Shown here: positions 9,372 through 18,553 of the stretch, one piece after another | How positions within the stretch are numbered: the first letter of the stretch is position 1 | Layout of the letters: each line of letters begins with the position of its first letter | From: JAPLJU01 sp036725345 | GTDB taxonomy: Bacteria > Desulfobacterota > Syntrophia > Syntrophales > UBA2192 | DNA: 64,000 bases | Direction: 5' to 3' | Assembly (NCBI GenBank): GCA_036725345.1 | Contig: DAIMEJ010000007.1 | Location: 1-64,000 of the forward strand | Position numbers and translations under genes: made by a program | The notes under the pieces: model-generated | Database searches by the model: none | Told to the model about the DNA's origin: nothing | The model's input: the letters and a program-made list of their open reading frames with translations, nothing else

Positions 9372-10688
9372 ATGAATCTCATGAAATTCGTAATTGCAGT
9401 TTTGGCGGCCGTTCTGGTCATGACGGGCGCAGCGGTTGATCCGGCCTGCGCCAAGGTTTACATCGACATCGATTCCCCCACGTTTCAGAGGTTCCCGATT
9501 GCCGTTCCCGATTTCAAGAATCTCGGCGGCAATGCCCGTAATGATCTCTCCGCGTGGTTCTCCGACGCCCTGTCGCGGAGCCTCACGATCACGGGGTTTT
9601 TCAACATCATCGACAAAAAGGCCCACCTCGCGGACCCGAAGAAAACGGGCATCACGGCGGATGTCATCCGCTTTCCCGACTGGGTGAGCATCGGCGCGGA
9701 ATCCCTGGTGACGGGGGGATACCGCTATAACGGGAAAGAACTCACGGCGGAGTTTCGTCTCTTCGATGTGGTTCAGGGGAAGCTCCTCGTGGGCAAGAAA
9801 TATTTCGGCACCCTCGATGAAAGGCGGGAGATGGTCCTGCGCTTCGCCGACGAGATCATCCTGGCCCTCACCGGCGAGAGGGGGCTTTTCAACACGAGGA
9901 TCGCCTTCTGCGGGAAGAAGGGGGGTGTGTCGGAGATTTACACGATCAGCTTCGACGGGACCGACTTCACCCGCCTGACGGGCTTCCAGTCCCTCACCCT
10001 GCTGCCCCGGTGGGCTCCCGACGGGAAGCGGCTATCCTTCGTTTCCTACAAAGACGGAAACCCCAACGGCTACCTCATGGACGTGAATCGAAGGAGCAAC
10101 CGGAAGCTCGCCGCATACCAGGGGCTGAACCTCCCGTCCTCCTGGTCCTCCGACGGGAAAAAGATGCTCGTCACGTTGAGCAAGGACGGCAGCGAAGACA
10201 TCTACCTGATGGACGTGGCCGGCGGCCAGTTGAGACGGCTGACGAACGAGCCCTCCATCGAGATCTCACCCGCCTGGTCTCCCGACGGCCGTCAGTTCGC
10301 CTTTGTTTCCGATCGGGCCGGATCGCCGCAGATTTATGTGGCGGGCGTCGGCGAGAATTCCGCCCGCAGGCTCACCTACGCGGGCGGTTACAACACCTCG
10401 CCCGCCTGGTCCCCCCGCGGGAACCGGATCGCCTACGAGGGGCGTGAAGGCGGTCGTTTCCAGATCTTCGTCATCGGGTCCGACGGCTCCCTGCCGCCTG
10501 TCCGGCTGACGGCCGACGACAGCCGAAACGACTCCCCCGCCTGGTCCCCCGACGGACGATACATCGCCTTTGTCTCCAAGCGGGCCGGGAAAGCGAGGCT
10601 CTGTGTCATGAATTCCAACGGCATGAACGTGCGTGTTCTGCACGAAGGGTTCGACAGCTACAGCGGTCCCTCCTGGTCCCCGAGATGA
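9372..10688 (+). CDS. tolB: Tol-Pal system beta-propeller protein TolB
   Basis: Periplasmic protein that binds Pal and receives energy through TolA. A signal peptide (hydrophobic residues 5-27, cleavage after DPACA) is followed by the TolB N-terminal alpha/beta domain and a six-bladed propeller. The propeller shows repeated xPAWSPDGRxIAFVSxR-type blades (around residues 215, 300, 345, 390). At 438 residues it has normal length. Two ATGs nine bases apart (9372 and 9381) are both possible starts after AAGAAGG. Confidence 0.95.
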   Translation: MNLMKFVIAVLAAVLVMTGAAVDPACAKVYIDIDSPTFQRFPIAVPDFKNLGGNARNDLSAWFSDALSRSLTITGFFNIIDKKAHLADPKKTGITADVIRFPDWVSIGAESLVTGGYRYNGKELTAEFRLFDVVQGKLLVGKKYFGTLDERREMVLRFADEIILALTGERGLFNTRIAFCGKKGGVSEIYTISFDGTDFTRLTGFQSLTLLPRWAPDGKRLSFVSYKDGNPNGYLMDVNRRSNRKLAAYQGLNLPSSWSSDGKKMLVTLSKDGSEDIYLMDVAGGQLRRLTNEPSIEISPAWSPDGRQFAFVSDRAGSPQIYVAGVGENSARRLTYAGGYNTSPAWSPRGNRIAYEGREGGRFQIFVIGSDGSLPPVRLTADDSRNDSPAWSPDGRYIAFVSKRAGKARLCVMNSNGMNVRVLHEGFDSYSGPSWSPR

Positions 10689-10797
10689 TATTTGTATTGA
10701 CGCCCTTCGGGAAGATGGATTAAATAAACGCGGTCCCTTTTGCCGTGACCGGCGGAAGGGTTGGGCCCAGAACCAAACACTAAAGGAGGAATGATTC

Positions 10798-11394
10798 ATG
10801 CGGAAAGCACTCGCCTTGGCAGGCATGGCACTTCTCATCGTGAGTTTCACCTGTATCGCGTTGACCGGTTGCGCCCCGGAGAAAAAAGCGCTGGTCGATG
10901 ACCGCGGGGCAGGTGTGTCGAAATCGGACCAGCTTTCGGCTGCGGAGCAGCAGCGCATAAAAGATGAAGAGGCCAGGCAGCGTGCCCTGAGGGAGCAGGA
11001 ACTCAGGGAGAAGGCCATGAGGGACCGGGAGGCGGCGGCCTCGGCGGCGAAGGGAAGCGGTCTCGAGAACATCTACTTTGGTTTCGATCAATACGGGCTG
11101 ACGGAGGAAGCGCGGGCGACGCTGAAGAGGCACGCCGAATGGCTTCGGGCCAACCGCGGGTACATCATGGTGATCGAGGGGCATTGCGACGAGCGCGGGA
11201 CCAACGAGTACAACCTGGCCCTCGGGCAGAGGAGAGCCGACGCCGCCAAGAAATATCTCGTGAGCCTCGGAGTGGAAGCCAGGCGTTTATCCACGGTGAG
11301 TTACGGGGAGGAGAAACCCCTTGACCCCGGTCATGACGAAGCGGCGTGGGCGAAGAACAGGCGGGCCCAGTTCACCGCCACGAAACAGAAGTAA
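10798..11394 (+). CDS. pal: Peptidoglycan-associated lipoprotein Pal
   Basis: Outer-membrane lipoprotein that binds meso-diaminopimelate of peptidoglycan through an OmpA-like domain and interacts with TolB. A lipoprotein signal ends in the lipobox LTGC (Cys 23). A charged linker (residues 45-80) leads to the OmpA C-terminal domain with IYFGFDQYGL, IEGHCDERGTNEYN and KNRRAQF motifs. At 198 residues it has typical length. AGGAGG lies before the ATG. Fifth gene of the tol operon. Confidence 0.96.
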   Translation: MRKALALAGMALLIVSFTCIALTGCAPEKKALVDDRGAGVSKSDQLSAAEQQRIKDEEARQRALREQELREKAMRDREAAASAAKGSGLENIYFGFDQYGLTEEARATLKRHAEWLRANRGYIMVIEGHCDERGTNEYNLALGQRRADAAKKYLVSLGVEARRLSTVSYGEEKPLDPGHDEAAWAKNRRAQFTATKQK

Positions 11395-11419
11395 CATTCA
11401 ATTTTGGGAGGCTTGATCC

Positions 11420-12268
11420 TTGAAGAAGAATCTTGTGCTGTGTTTCATCGTTGTGCTGGCGCTGCTGTGCGGCTGTGCCACGTCGGGCGATCTCAGAAAG
11501 GTCCAGCAGAATCAGGACCAGAAGGCCGGCGAACTGCGGGAGCAGGTCAACAGGCTGAGCAATGATATGGCCAGGGCCCAGAAGGATCTCGCCGAGGTCG
11601 TGGAGACGAACAAGACCCTGCGCAAGGGGCAGGCGGAAGCCGGCGCGGATATGATCAACCTGCGGGACAACGTTCAGAATCTCCGGGGATCCGTCGACGA
11701 GATGAAGAAGGAATTCGCGTCGTTGAACCAGCAGAAGGGCGGGGGTCTTAAGGAGATGAAGGACAAGCTGGATGATCTTTCCTTCCGGGTGGAGTATATT
11801 GAAAGCTTCATCGGCGTGAGCAAAAAGGAGGCGCCGAGCGCCGCGAAGGAGGAGGGAAAACCCGCTACCGCCGCGGGCGCCGCCGAGGCCAGAAGCGATC
11901 GGGAAACCTCCTACCAGGCCGCTTACAAGATCTTCAAGGAGGGCAAGTATCCCCAGGCCCGGGAGGAATTCAGCAAGTTTCTGAAGCAGTACCCGAAGGG
12001 GGAATACTCGGACAATGCCCAGTTCTGGCTCGGCGAGTGTTACTACCTGGAGGGTAACTACGAGAAGGCCATCCTGGAGTATGAGAAGGTCATCAAAAAC
12101 TTCCCCAAGGGCGGCAAGAACCCCGACGCCATGCTCAAGCAGGGCCTTGCGTTTCAGAAGTTGGGCGACAGGCAGAGCGCCAAACTCATCTTCCAGCAGG
12201 TGACGAAAAAATATCCGAAATCCAACCAGGCCAAGATTGCGTCGGCAAAACTCAAAGAACTCAAGTAA
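11420..12268 (+). CDS. cpoB: Tol-Pal associated TPR protein CpoB (YbgF)
   Basis: Coordinates Tol-Pal function with septal peptidoglycan synthesis. Signal peptide with lipobox-like LLCGC, then a coiled-coil region (residues about 25-135) and three C-terminal TPR units with the YxxAYKIFKEGKYPQAREEF and AQFWLGECYYLEGNYEKAI repeats of YbgF. The start codon is TTG at 11420, after GGGAGG; no in-frame ATG fits. Enterobacterial CpoB is soluble in the periplasm, whereas this copy probably carries a lipid anchor. Confidence 0.92.
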   Translation: MKKNLVLCFIVVLALLCGCATSGDLRKVQQNQDQKAGELREQVNRLSNDMARAQKDLAEVVETNKTLRKGQAEAGADMINLRDNVQNLRGSVDEMKKEFASLNQQKGGGLKEMKDKLDDLSFRVEYIESFIGVSKKEAPSAAKEEGKPATAAGAAEARSDRETSYQAAYKIFKEGKYPQAREEFSKFLKQYPKGEYSDNAQFWLGECYYLEGNYEKAILEYEKVIKNFPKGGKNPDAMLKQGLAFQKLGDRQSAKLIFQQVTKKYPKSNQAKIASAKLKELK

Positions 12269-12295
12269 AGCGCAGGGTCCCGATCATGTCTTAAG

Positions 12296-12327
12296 GCCGT
12301 CCTTCCGACGAAGGGCGGCTTTTTTTA
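12296..12327 (+). terminator. Terminator of the tol-pal operon
   Basis: A 9-bp stem (GCCGTCCTT with AAGGGCGGC, one G-U pair) and a 6-nt loop are followed by a run of T, 27 bp after cpoB. Confidence 0.9.
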
Positions 12328-12554
12328 TGACTTTCCTGTTCCGGAAGCCCGGTCCTCCAGTCGGGGGGAAGTCCCCGTTCGCGTTTTCGATGCATAACCG
12401 TCGTTCAAAAAAAGACTCTCTCGCGGAAGGGCCAGAAATTTCTGTGCAAACAGACGGGGATGAGCTAATGAACAGCCAGGCACAATGATCCGCAACCCGG
12501 CGAAGAGGTCCATCGTTGATCGAGGACGAGAAGAAGCGAAAAGAAGAAGGGATC

Positions 12555-13811
12555 ATGAGGGGTGAGCCCGTGAGTCATGAGCGCACCGCATCGGATGTGC
12601 CGCTCCTGGGCCTGCTCGCGATGCTATACTTCGCGCAGGGCCTGCCGTCCGGGCTGCTTGGCAAGGCGCTGCCGCCCCTGCTGCGCGAGCACGGCGTGTC
12701 GTTGTCCGCCATCGGGTTCACGGCGATGCTGGCCCTGCCCTGGACGCTGAAGTTCCTGTGGGCGCCCTTTCTGGACCGTTTCTGGACGCGCCGGCGCTGG
12801 CTGCTGACGCTCAACCTGACGACCTGCGGGCTCATGCTCCTGGTCGCGGCGCGTGATTTCGGCGACTGGGTGTCGCAGTCCTTTGCGCTGCTGATGACGG
12901 TGCTCTTCCTGATGAACCTCGTCGCCGCGACCCAGGACATCGCGACGGACGGCCTTGCCGTAAGCCGGCTGGCGCCGCGCCTGCGCGGCCTGGGAAACAG
13001 CGTGCAGGTCATCGGCTACAAAATCGGCATGATCGTCGGGGGCGGCCTGCTTCTATGGCTGGTGGCCGGCTTCGGCTGGAAATGGTCTTACACGGCGCTT
13101 GCGCTGCTCATCGTACCGGTCTTGCTGCCCGTCTGGTTCATGCGGGAACCCTCCGCGACCGGGGGGGGCGGGGTCAAGCGCGCCGACTGGCAGGGCTGGC
13201 ACGGCTACGTGCGGTTGTTCGCCGATTTCGTTTCGAGGCCCCGCATGGGATGGTGGCTCTTCACGGTCGCGACGTTCAAGGCGGGCGACTCGCTGGCTTC
13301 GCGCATGATCGGGCCCATGCTCTCGGATCAGGGACTGTCGCTCGCGGACATCGGGCTGATGACCGGTGTGGTGGGCGCGACGGCGGGGCTGGCCGGCGCG
13401 CTGCTCGGCGGCCTGTTCCTGCTCCGCCTGGGGCACCGCAAAGCGCTGTTGCTGTTCGGGGGGCTGCAGGCGGCGGGTTTCATCGGTTACTATCTCGTCG
13501 CCGCGGGCGCCTGTGACGCCGCGATGCTCTATGCCGTGATTTGCATGGAGCAATTCGCCGACGGGCTTTCGACGGTGGCGCTTTTCACATCGATGATGGA
13601 TGCCTGCCGCCAGGACTCGCCGGGCACCGACTACACGCTTCAGGCGGCCTTGCAGGTGGCGGTCTCCGGTTTTGCGGCACTGGCCAGCGGTCTCTTTGCC
13701 CAGACCTTCGGGTATCAAGCCGTCTTTGCCGCCGGCGCGGCTGTCACGCTCTGTTCGCTCGTGCCTGTCGTGATGTATTTCCGCGCCGAGCGACCACGCC
13801 CGCGGGGATGA
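12555..13811 (+). CDS. AmpG-like permease (PAT/MFS family)
   Basis: Twelve-helix inner-membrane permease of the AmpG/acetyl-CoA transporter (PAT) family. The N-terminal block (LLAMLYFAQGLPSGLLGKALP) and helix 4 ATQDIATDGLAV are typical of AmpG-like proteins, which import muropeptides, but the substrate here is not proven. The start is taken at the ATG at 12555 after GAAGAAGGG; an upstream TTG at 12516 is possible. Codon use differs from neighbours, with heavy GCG, CTG and CGC. It stands alone between the tol terminator and a convergent gene, suggesting later acquisition. Confidence 0.8.
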   Translation: MRGEPVSHERTASDVPLLGLLAMLYFAQGLPSGLLGKALPPLLREHGVSLSAIGFTAMLALPWTLKFLWAPFLDRFWTRRRWLLTLNLTTCGLMLLVAARDFGDWVSQSFALLMTVLFLMNLVAATQDIATDGLAVSRLAPRLRGLGNSVQVIGYKIGMIVGGGLLLWLVAGFGWKWSYTALALLIVPVLLPVWFMREPSATGGGGVKRADWQGWHGYVRLFADFVSRPRMGWWLFTVATFKAGDSLASRMIGPMLSDQGLSLADIGLMTGVVGATAGLAGALLGGLFLLRLGHRKALLLFGGLQAAGFIGYYLVAAGACDAAMLYAVICMEQFADGLSTVALFTSMMDACRQDSPGTDYTLQAALQVAVSGFAALASGLFAQTFGYQAVFAAGAAVTLCSLVPVVMYFRAERPRPRG

Positions 13812-13818
13812 AAGCGGG

Positions 13819-14850
13819 CTAGTAATCGTTGATCGAATCGATGAACTTCCTGAGTCTGCCGAAATCCCTGCGGTTGAAATCAACCACAAGCCGCGGCAGA
13901 TGAACGACATCCGAATCCTCTGTTTCAGCCTCCAGGGCACCCGATGCCGCGATACCTCCCCCGGGCAGAAGGATATCCTGAAACTGATCCGTCAGCTTGC
14001 GGATGGCGTCCGGGCCCAGCGCGGACGTGAGCCGGATGACGAGTTGGCCCTTCACATACCGCAGGCTGTGATAGCGGCGATAGAAATGTTCAATGATCTT
14101 GACGGCCGCATCCACGGAGAAGACCCGCTCAATGATGGCGAAATCCGACGGGCAAATATAGTTGCGCACCAGAAGTTCTTCTTCGAAAAACCGTATCAGG
14201 CGGGGCCAGTAGGGACGGTCGGGATCGTCCACGAGCACGAGCGGCATGGGGTTTCGTTTACCCGTTTGAACCAGGGTGAGCGTCTCCATTGCCTCGTCGA
14301 GTGTGCCGAAGCCCCCCGGGAAGAGCACGACGGCATCCGCTTCTTTCAGGAAGGCCACTTTGCGGTTGAAAAAATATTTGTAGGTGATGAACCGCGGGTT
14401 CCCCTCGCTCACGGGATTCGGCTTCTCCTCGAAGGGCAGGCGGATGTTGACGCCGAAGGAGTGCTCGGGGCCGGCCCCCTCGTTGACGGCCTGCATGATG
14501 CCTTTGCCTCCGCCGGTGATGACCATGTAACCTGTCTCGGCGAGCCTTTTACCGAGGAGCGTTGCCATTCCGTATACCGGATCGCCCGGCAGGGTGCGTG
14601 CCGAGCCGAAGACCGTGACCTTGCGAACGTTCCGGTAGGGGCCGAAGACCTTGGAAGTGAAGCGCATCTCCTTCAGCGTTGAATTCATGATCTTGAGGTC
14701 CGCGTTTTCTTCGGCCTCCTGCCCGGCTTTGAGCGCAGCGAGGATCATTTCGCGGACGTATTCCGGCCGCTGGATGCCCTCGGCGGCCTCCATCAATTTA
14801 TCGATCATCTCGTCGATGGGTCCGTTGCTTCTGGTGAAATTGATTTTCAT
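13819..14850 (-). CDS. LOG family protein (TIGR00730-like, long form)
   Basis: Rossmann-fold nucleotide-binding protein of the LOG family; short members are cytokinin riboside 5'-monophosphate phosphoribohydrolases. The hallmark motifs GGGKGIMQAVNEGA and PGGFGTLDEAMETLTLVQTGK are both intact. At 343 residues it is much longer than LOG (about 190), with extra N-terminal helices and a C-terminal domain of over 100 residues. It is therefore probably a nucleotide phosphoribohydrolase of the long bacterial type, exact substrate unknown. The start is the ATG at 14850; the frame is open further upstream but without similarity. Confidence 0.82.
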   Translation of the reverse strand: MKINFTRSNGPIDEMIDKLMEAAEGIQRPEYVREMILAALKAGQEAEENADLKIMNSTLKEMRFTSKVFGPYRNVRKVTVFGSARTLPGDPVYGMATLLGKRLAETGYMVITGGGKGIMQAVNEGAGPEHSFGVNIRLPFEEKPNPVSEGNPRFITYKYFFNRKVAFLKEADAVVLFPGGFGTLDEAMETLTLVQTGKRNPMPLVLVDDPDRPYWPRLIRFFEEELLVRNYICPSDFAIIERVFSVDAAVKIIEHFYRRYHSLRYVKGQLVIRLTSALGPDAIRKLTDQFQDILLPGGGIAASGALEAETEDSDVVHLPRLVVDFNRRDFGRLRKFIDSINDY

Positions 14851-14950
14851 GGTCTTTCTGTCACCGTCCTCGTGCCTGTTGTGAGGGTCGATATCGTGGT
14901 TGTTCTTTTTCAGCGGCGGCAGCGTTTTTCGCTGACCCCGGTCTTCCCGC

Positions 14951-15745
14951 TCAGTCCAGCTGCAGGGTCGTGACCCCGGCCGGGATTTTGAGGTCGAAGA
15001 CGTATTCGTCGTCCCGGTCAGCGGTGACCTCGGCGCTGCCGTGGCGGATGAGGATGTCCATCTTCTCGGGCCTGAAGAAAGCAAGGGTCAGTTCTTTCGG
15101 GATGACGAGATCCCCTACGGGGCTGTAGGCGTCCAGGCCCACCCGGCATAGCACGTCGCCTTTTTCGGTCAGGATTTCCGCCCGGACCAGGCGGTGATCC
15201 GGCGGGTCGATCCAGAGGGTTCCGATTTTTCCGCCGCTGCCGTGGGCGTCGATCCGGTAGAGCGCTCCCTCCGCCCGGCCTTCCAGTCTTTCCGCCGCGG
15301 CGATGCACGGCGGCGGCATGCCGAAGAGGAGGGCAAGAAAATCCTCCACCTCGATTCCCCAGGGCAGAAATTTGGAGACATTCTCCCTCGTCGGCTTCCC
15401 CACATAGAATTTTCCCTGTTTCGGGTAAAAGACCTTGAGCCGCTTCTCATTGGCGGACAGGAACAGATCGGGTAGCCCCATAAGCGGCATTTCTTCGATG
15501 CGCAGCGAGCAGGGTCTCTTCGCCAGCAGGGCCATCTTCACCGTGTATCGCTCGTTGGCCCCGGTGAGCGTCAGGGAGCTCACCGCTCTCAGAATGCCTT
15601 CACCGGCGCCTTTTTGCCCGAGCTTCTCCAGGGCGCGGCCGGGTGAAGAGAAATCCTCCCCGGGAAGGAGGGCTTTATGCGGGGTACACGCTGTCATGCA
15701 GGAGGCCGTCGCTATCATCAGCAGAAAAAAAACGGTTTTTCGCAT
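14951..15745 (-). CDS. LolB-like outer-membrane lipoprotein (DUF4292-like)
   Basis: The 264-residue product begins with a lipoprotein signal (hydrophobic residues 5-19, Cys 20 after MTA). It continues as a predicted half-barrel: alternating strands with RYTVKMALLAKRPCSLRIEE and a C-terminal IPAGVTTLQLD ending like LolA/LolB/DUF4292 proteins. The inferred role is binding or inserting lipoproteins at the outer membrane. The adjacent upstream TPR gene (17603-15894) on the same strand matches a pairing commonly seen in Desulfobacterota. I did not see residues that would prove LolB activity. Confidence 0.65.
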   Translation of the reverse strand: MRKTVFFLLMIATASCMTACTPHKALLPGEDFSSPGRALEKLGQKGAGEGILRAVSSLTLTGANERYTVKMALLAKRPCSLRIEEMPLMGLPDLFLSANEKRLKVFYPKQGKFYVGKPTRENVSKFLPWGIEVEDFLALLFGMPPPCIAAAERLEGRAEGALYRIDAHGSGGKIGTLWIDPPDHRLVRAEILTEKGDVLCRVGLDAYSPVGDLVIPKELTLAFFRPEKMDILIRHGSAEVTADRDDEYVFDLKIPAGVTTLQLD

Positions 15746-15893
15746 CGTCAGTCGAAGTGGCTCCTCAGTGTTTATGCCGCGCTTCCCGCTGCAGAAGGCT
15801 TTTGTCTCAAGATGGAACGGTTGTCCTTGTTTTTAATGGGGTATTCGGACGGCTGGCGGGAGACGGCTCCGGTTGAATGCAACCCCTTGAATT

Positions 15894-17603
15894 TCAGGAC
15901 GGGTTCGTTTTTGTTCGTTTCTTCAAAGTGTCTATTTTCTCCCGGACCTTCTCATCTTCGGGTTTCAGCTGAAGCACAAGCCTGTATTTTTCGATGGCTT
16001 CCTCAATCCGGCCGTTCCTGGCGTAAGCATCGCCGAGGTGTTCGGCGATGGCGGGGTCGTCGGGCAGAATGCGCGAGGCTTCTTCCAGGTAACGGATGGC
16101 TTCTTCGATGCGATCCTGCTTGAAGTAGACCCAGCCGAGGCTGTCGGTGATGTAACCGTCGCCGGGCCTCAGTTCAAGGGCCTTCTTGATCAGGGTCTCC
16201 GCCTCCTGGAGTTTGATTCCCCTGTCCGCGTAGCTGTACCCGATGAAGTTGAGCGCCTCGGCGCTTTCGGGCTCGATCTTCAGGACCTCTTCCATCTGTT
16301 TCATGCTTTCGTCGAAGCGATTCGTTTTCTCGTAGAGGACGCCGAGCCGATAATGCAGATCGGCACTCGCCGGGACCGCGGCAAGCCCCTCCAGAAGCGT
16401 CTTCTCGGCCGTCTCGAGATCCTTGGCGTCTTCGTAAAGGGAGGCCAGGAAACCGTAGAGGGCGGGATTCTCCTTCTTGACCTCCATGGCCTTCCTTGTC
16501 ACCGCGATGGCTTCCTGCGGGCGGTTCTGCTTTTTCAGGATGATGCCGATCTGGATTTGCGCGTTCGCATAGACTTCGGCACTCGCCGGTATCTTGTTCA
16601 AATCGGCAAGGGCTTCGCTGTAAAGCTTCTTCTCGGTGTAGGCGGCGGCCCGGAAGTATCGGGCCTCATCATCCTTGGGAAAGGTCTTCAGGACTTCTGA
16701 AAATTCGGCGATGGCCTCGTCATGCTTGTTCCACTCGTAGTAGATCAGGCCCAGTGTGAATCGCACCTCCCGGTTGTCGGGATCGCGTTTCAGGATCTCC
16801 CGGAACTGACTGACGGCTTCTTCGTATTTTCGATCCCGCAAAAGCAATTTGCCCAGCTTGACCCTTGTCGAGGTCCTTCCCGGGTGCTGGGCGATCATCG
16901 AGATGTAAATCTCCATGGCCTTGTCATTTTTCCCCTGCAGTTCGTAGAGGAGCGCCAGATCGGAGAGGGCGTTCTCGAAGCCGGGCCTGATCTCCAGTGT
17001 CTTGAGGAACCATTGCTCGGCCTCGGGGTACCGCCGCATCTCGGAGTAAATTTTACCCATATAGTAATGACCCATGACGTTTGCGGGGTCCACCTTGAGC
17101 ATCTGCTGGAGGATGTCAATCGCTTCGGCGTACTGCTTGGTCTCGGCGTAGATGACGCTCAGGTAGAGGTAGGATTCCAGGTTGCCGGGTTTCAGGGAAA
17201 GGGCTTTTCGGTAAACCTCTGTCGCCCTGTCGTATTGCCTCGTGTGCAGGTAAAGGCCTCCCAGGATCAGGTAGGTATCGGCATAATCCGGATTGTATTT
17301 CAGGGATCGCTCACCAACGGCGATCGCCTTGTCGATGTTGCCCATCCGGGTGTAAAGGGTCGCAAGCTCCACCGCGAGAAAAGGTGAGGCGGGATCGGCA
17401 AGAAGCGCCTTCTCATATTCGGGCAGGGCCGCCTTGTATTTGCCGTTGAGGCTGGAATACAGGCCTGACATGTAGTGGTAAAGGGCCTCGGACTTGTTTT
17501 CCGCGCCGAGCGCGGCCTGCGAGGAGGACCACAGCAGGAGGCTGGAAACCGCAAGGAGGAGTATCATTGCCCTGGCGGTCTTTTTATTGATGAAAGGGAT
17601 CAT
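15894..17603 (-). CDS. Exported tetratricopeptide-repeat protein
   Basis: A 569-residue protein with an N-terminal signal segment (AMILLLAVSSLLLWSSS, residues 12-28) followed by about fourteen consecutive TPR units (for example YDRATEVYRKALSLKPGN, YEEAVSQFREILKRDPDN), filling residues 40-560. TPR arrays are protein-interaction scaffolds. With the LolB-like lipoprotein downstream and the YibQ and CtpA genes upstream, an envelope-assembly role is likely. The start ATG at 17603 lies 6 bp after the previous stop, with GAGG upstream. Confidence 0.85.
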   Translation of the reverse strand: MIPFINKKTARAMILLLAVSSLLLWSSSQAALGAENKSEALYHYMSGLYSSLNGKYKAALPEYEKALLADPASPFLAVELATLYTRMGNIDKAIAVGERSLKYNPDYADTYLILGGLYLHTRQYDRATEVYRKALSLKPGNLESYLYLSVIYAETKQYAEAIDILQQMLKVDPANVMGHYYMGKIYSEMRRYPEAEQWFLKTLEIRPGFENALSDLALLYELQGKNDKAMEIYISMIAQHPGRTSTRVKLGKLLLRDRKYEEAVSQFREILKRDPDNREVRFTLGLIYYEWNKHDEAIAEFSEVLKTFPKDDEARYFRAAAYTEKKLYSEALADLNKIPASAEVYANAQIQIGIILKKQNRPQEAIAVTRKAMEVKKENPALYGFLASLYEDAKDLETAEKTLLEGLAAVPASADLHYRLGVLYEKTNRFDESMKQMEEVLKIEPESAEALNFIGYSYADRGIKLQEAETLIKKALELRPGDGYITDSLGWVYFKQDRIEEAIRYLEEASRILPDDPAIAEHLGDAYARNGRIEEAIEKYRLVLQLKPEDEKVREKIDTLKKRTKTNPS

Positions 17604-17609
17604 GAATGA

Positions 17610-18527
17610 CTAGCCTCGTTGCGATCGGGAATGGCCGGCGGGGCGGGCTTTCCCGTTTCCGTTCATGTGTTCCGACAGGGAGATCACCTCAACGCCTGCC
17701 GACCGAAGCCTGGGAAGGAAAACCTTCAAAGCCCGGATCGTTTCGGGATAGGGATGGCCGATAACCAGTAGACTGCAACCCTCTCCCTTTTTTGTCATGA
17801 GACTTTCCACGTTCCTGAAAACCATCTCCCGGTCCAGCGCGTGATCGATGAAAATTCCGCGGGACGCAAACCGCAGGCCTGTTTCAGCCGCTACCCCCGC
17901 AGCCTGTGAATCCGCCGTGGTCAGGCTGTCGATGAAAAAAAGATCCCTTTCCCGGAGTTCCCCGAAAAGGACCCGGAGCTTTCGCCTGTCCTGCATGAAG
18001 CGGGAACCCATGTGGTTGTTGACCCCGCGCGCGAAAGGGATGGCCCTCAAATTTTCCTTCAGCCGGGATCGTATTTCCCCGTCGCTCATGACGGTGAGGA
18101 GGGCTCCCTCACCGGGGTCCCGCTCCGGATAATCCAGGGGTTCCATCGGGAGGTGCAGAAGGACTTCACCGCCCGCTTTGTGTATCCTGGTTGCCGCCCT
18201 GACGGAGTGGCTGCAGAAGGGAAGGACCGAAAAGGCGATCGGCGCATCGAGCCGCAGGAGTTCATCAAGGGGTTTCAGGTCCTGACCGATGTCGTCGATG
18301 AGTATCGCGATCTTCAAATGCCGGTGAGAGGGGGCGTCCGGGACCGGGGCTCTCGCTGTCGAATCCGACCGGGCTTCCCGCGAGGAAGCCTTCTTCCCCG
18401 GACCCTTGTTCTCCTGTGGCTGATGAACCGCCCAGAGGATGAGGCCGGTCAGGCCTATAAGAAAGAGACAGAAGCCAAGCCGGGCCCTGTGGTTTTTTCT
18501 TGCCTTTTTTCTCTTTCTTTTTGCCAC
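17610..18527 (-). CDS. Divergent polysaccharide deacetylase family protein (YibQ-like)
   Basis: A membrane-anchored protein (very basic residues 1-17, then FCLFLIGLTGLILWAVH) with a periplasmic polysaccharide-deacetylase-like domain. The segments IAILIDDIGQD, VLLHLPMEPL, GVNNHMGSRF and VIGHPYPETIRAL match the divergent deacetylase family 2 (YibQ). The Asp pair and His residues of the active-site region are kept. The start is GTG at 18527. It is followed 6 bp later by the TPR gene and preceded by a CtpA peptidase; YibQ-type genes frequently neighbour ctpA/envC, consistent with peptidoglycan remodelling. Confidence 0.85.
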   Translation of the reverse strand: MAKRKRKKARKNHRARLGFCLFLIGLTGLILWAVHQPQENKGPGKKASSREARSDSTARAPVPDAPSHRHLKIAILIDDIGQDLKPLDELLRLDAPIAFSVLPFCSHSVRAATRIHKAGGEVLLHLPMEPLDYPERDPGEGALLTVMSDGEIRSRLKENLRAIPFARGVNNHMGSRFMQDRRKLRVLFGELRERDLFFIDSLTTADSQAAGVAAETGLRFASRGIFIDHALDREMVFRNVESLMTKKGEGCSLLVIGHPYPETIRALKVFLPRLRSAGVEVISLSEHMNGNGKARPAGHSRSQRG

Positions 18528-18553
18528 GTTGTTGCCGTCGGGCGGGCCCTTCT

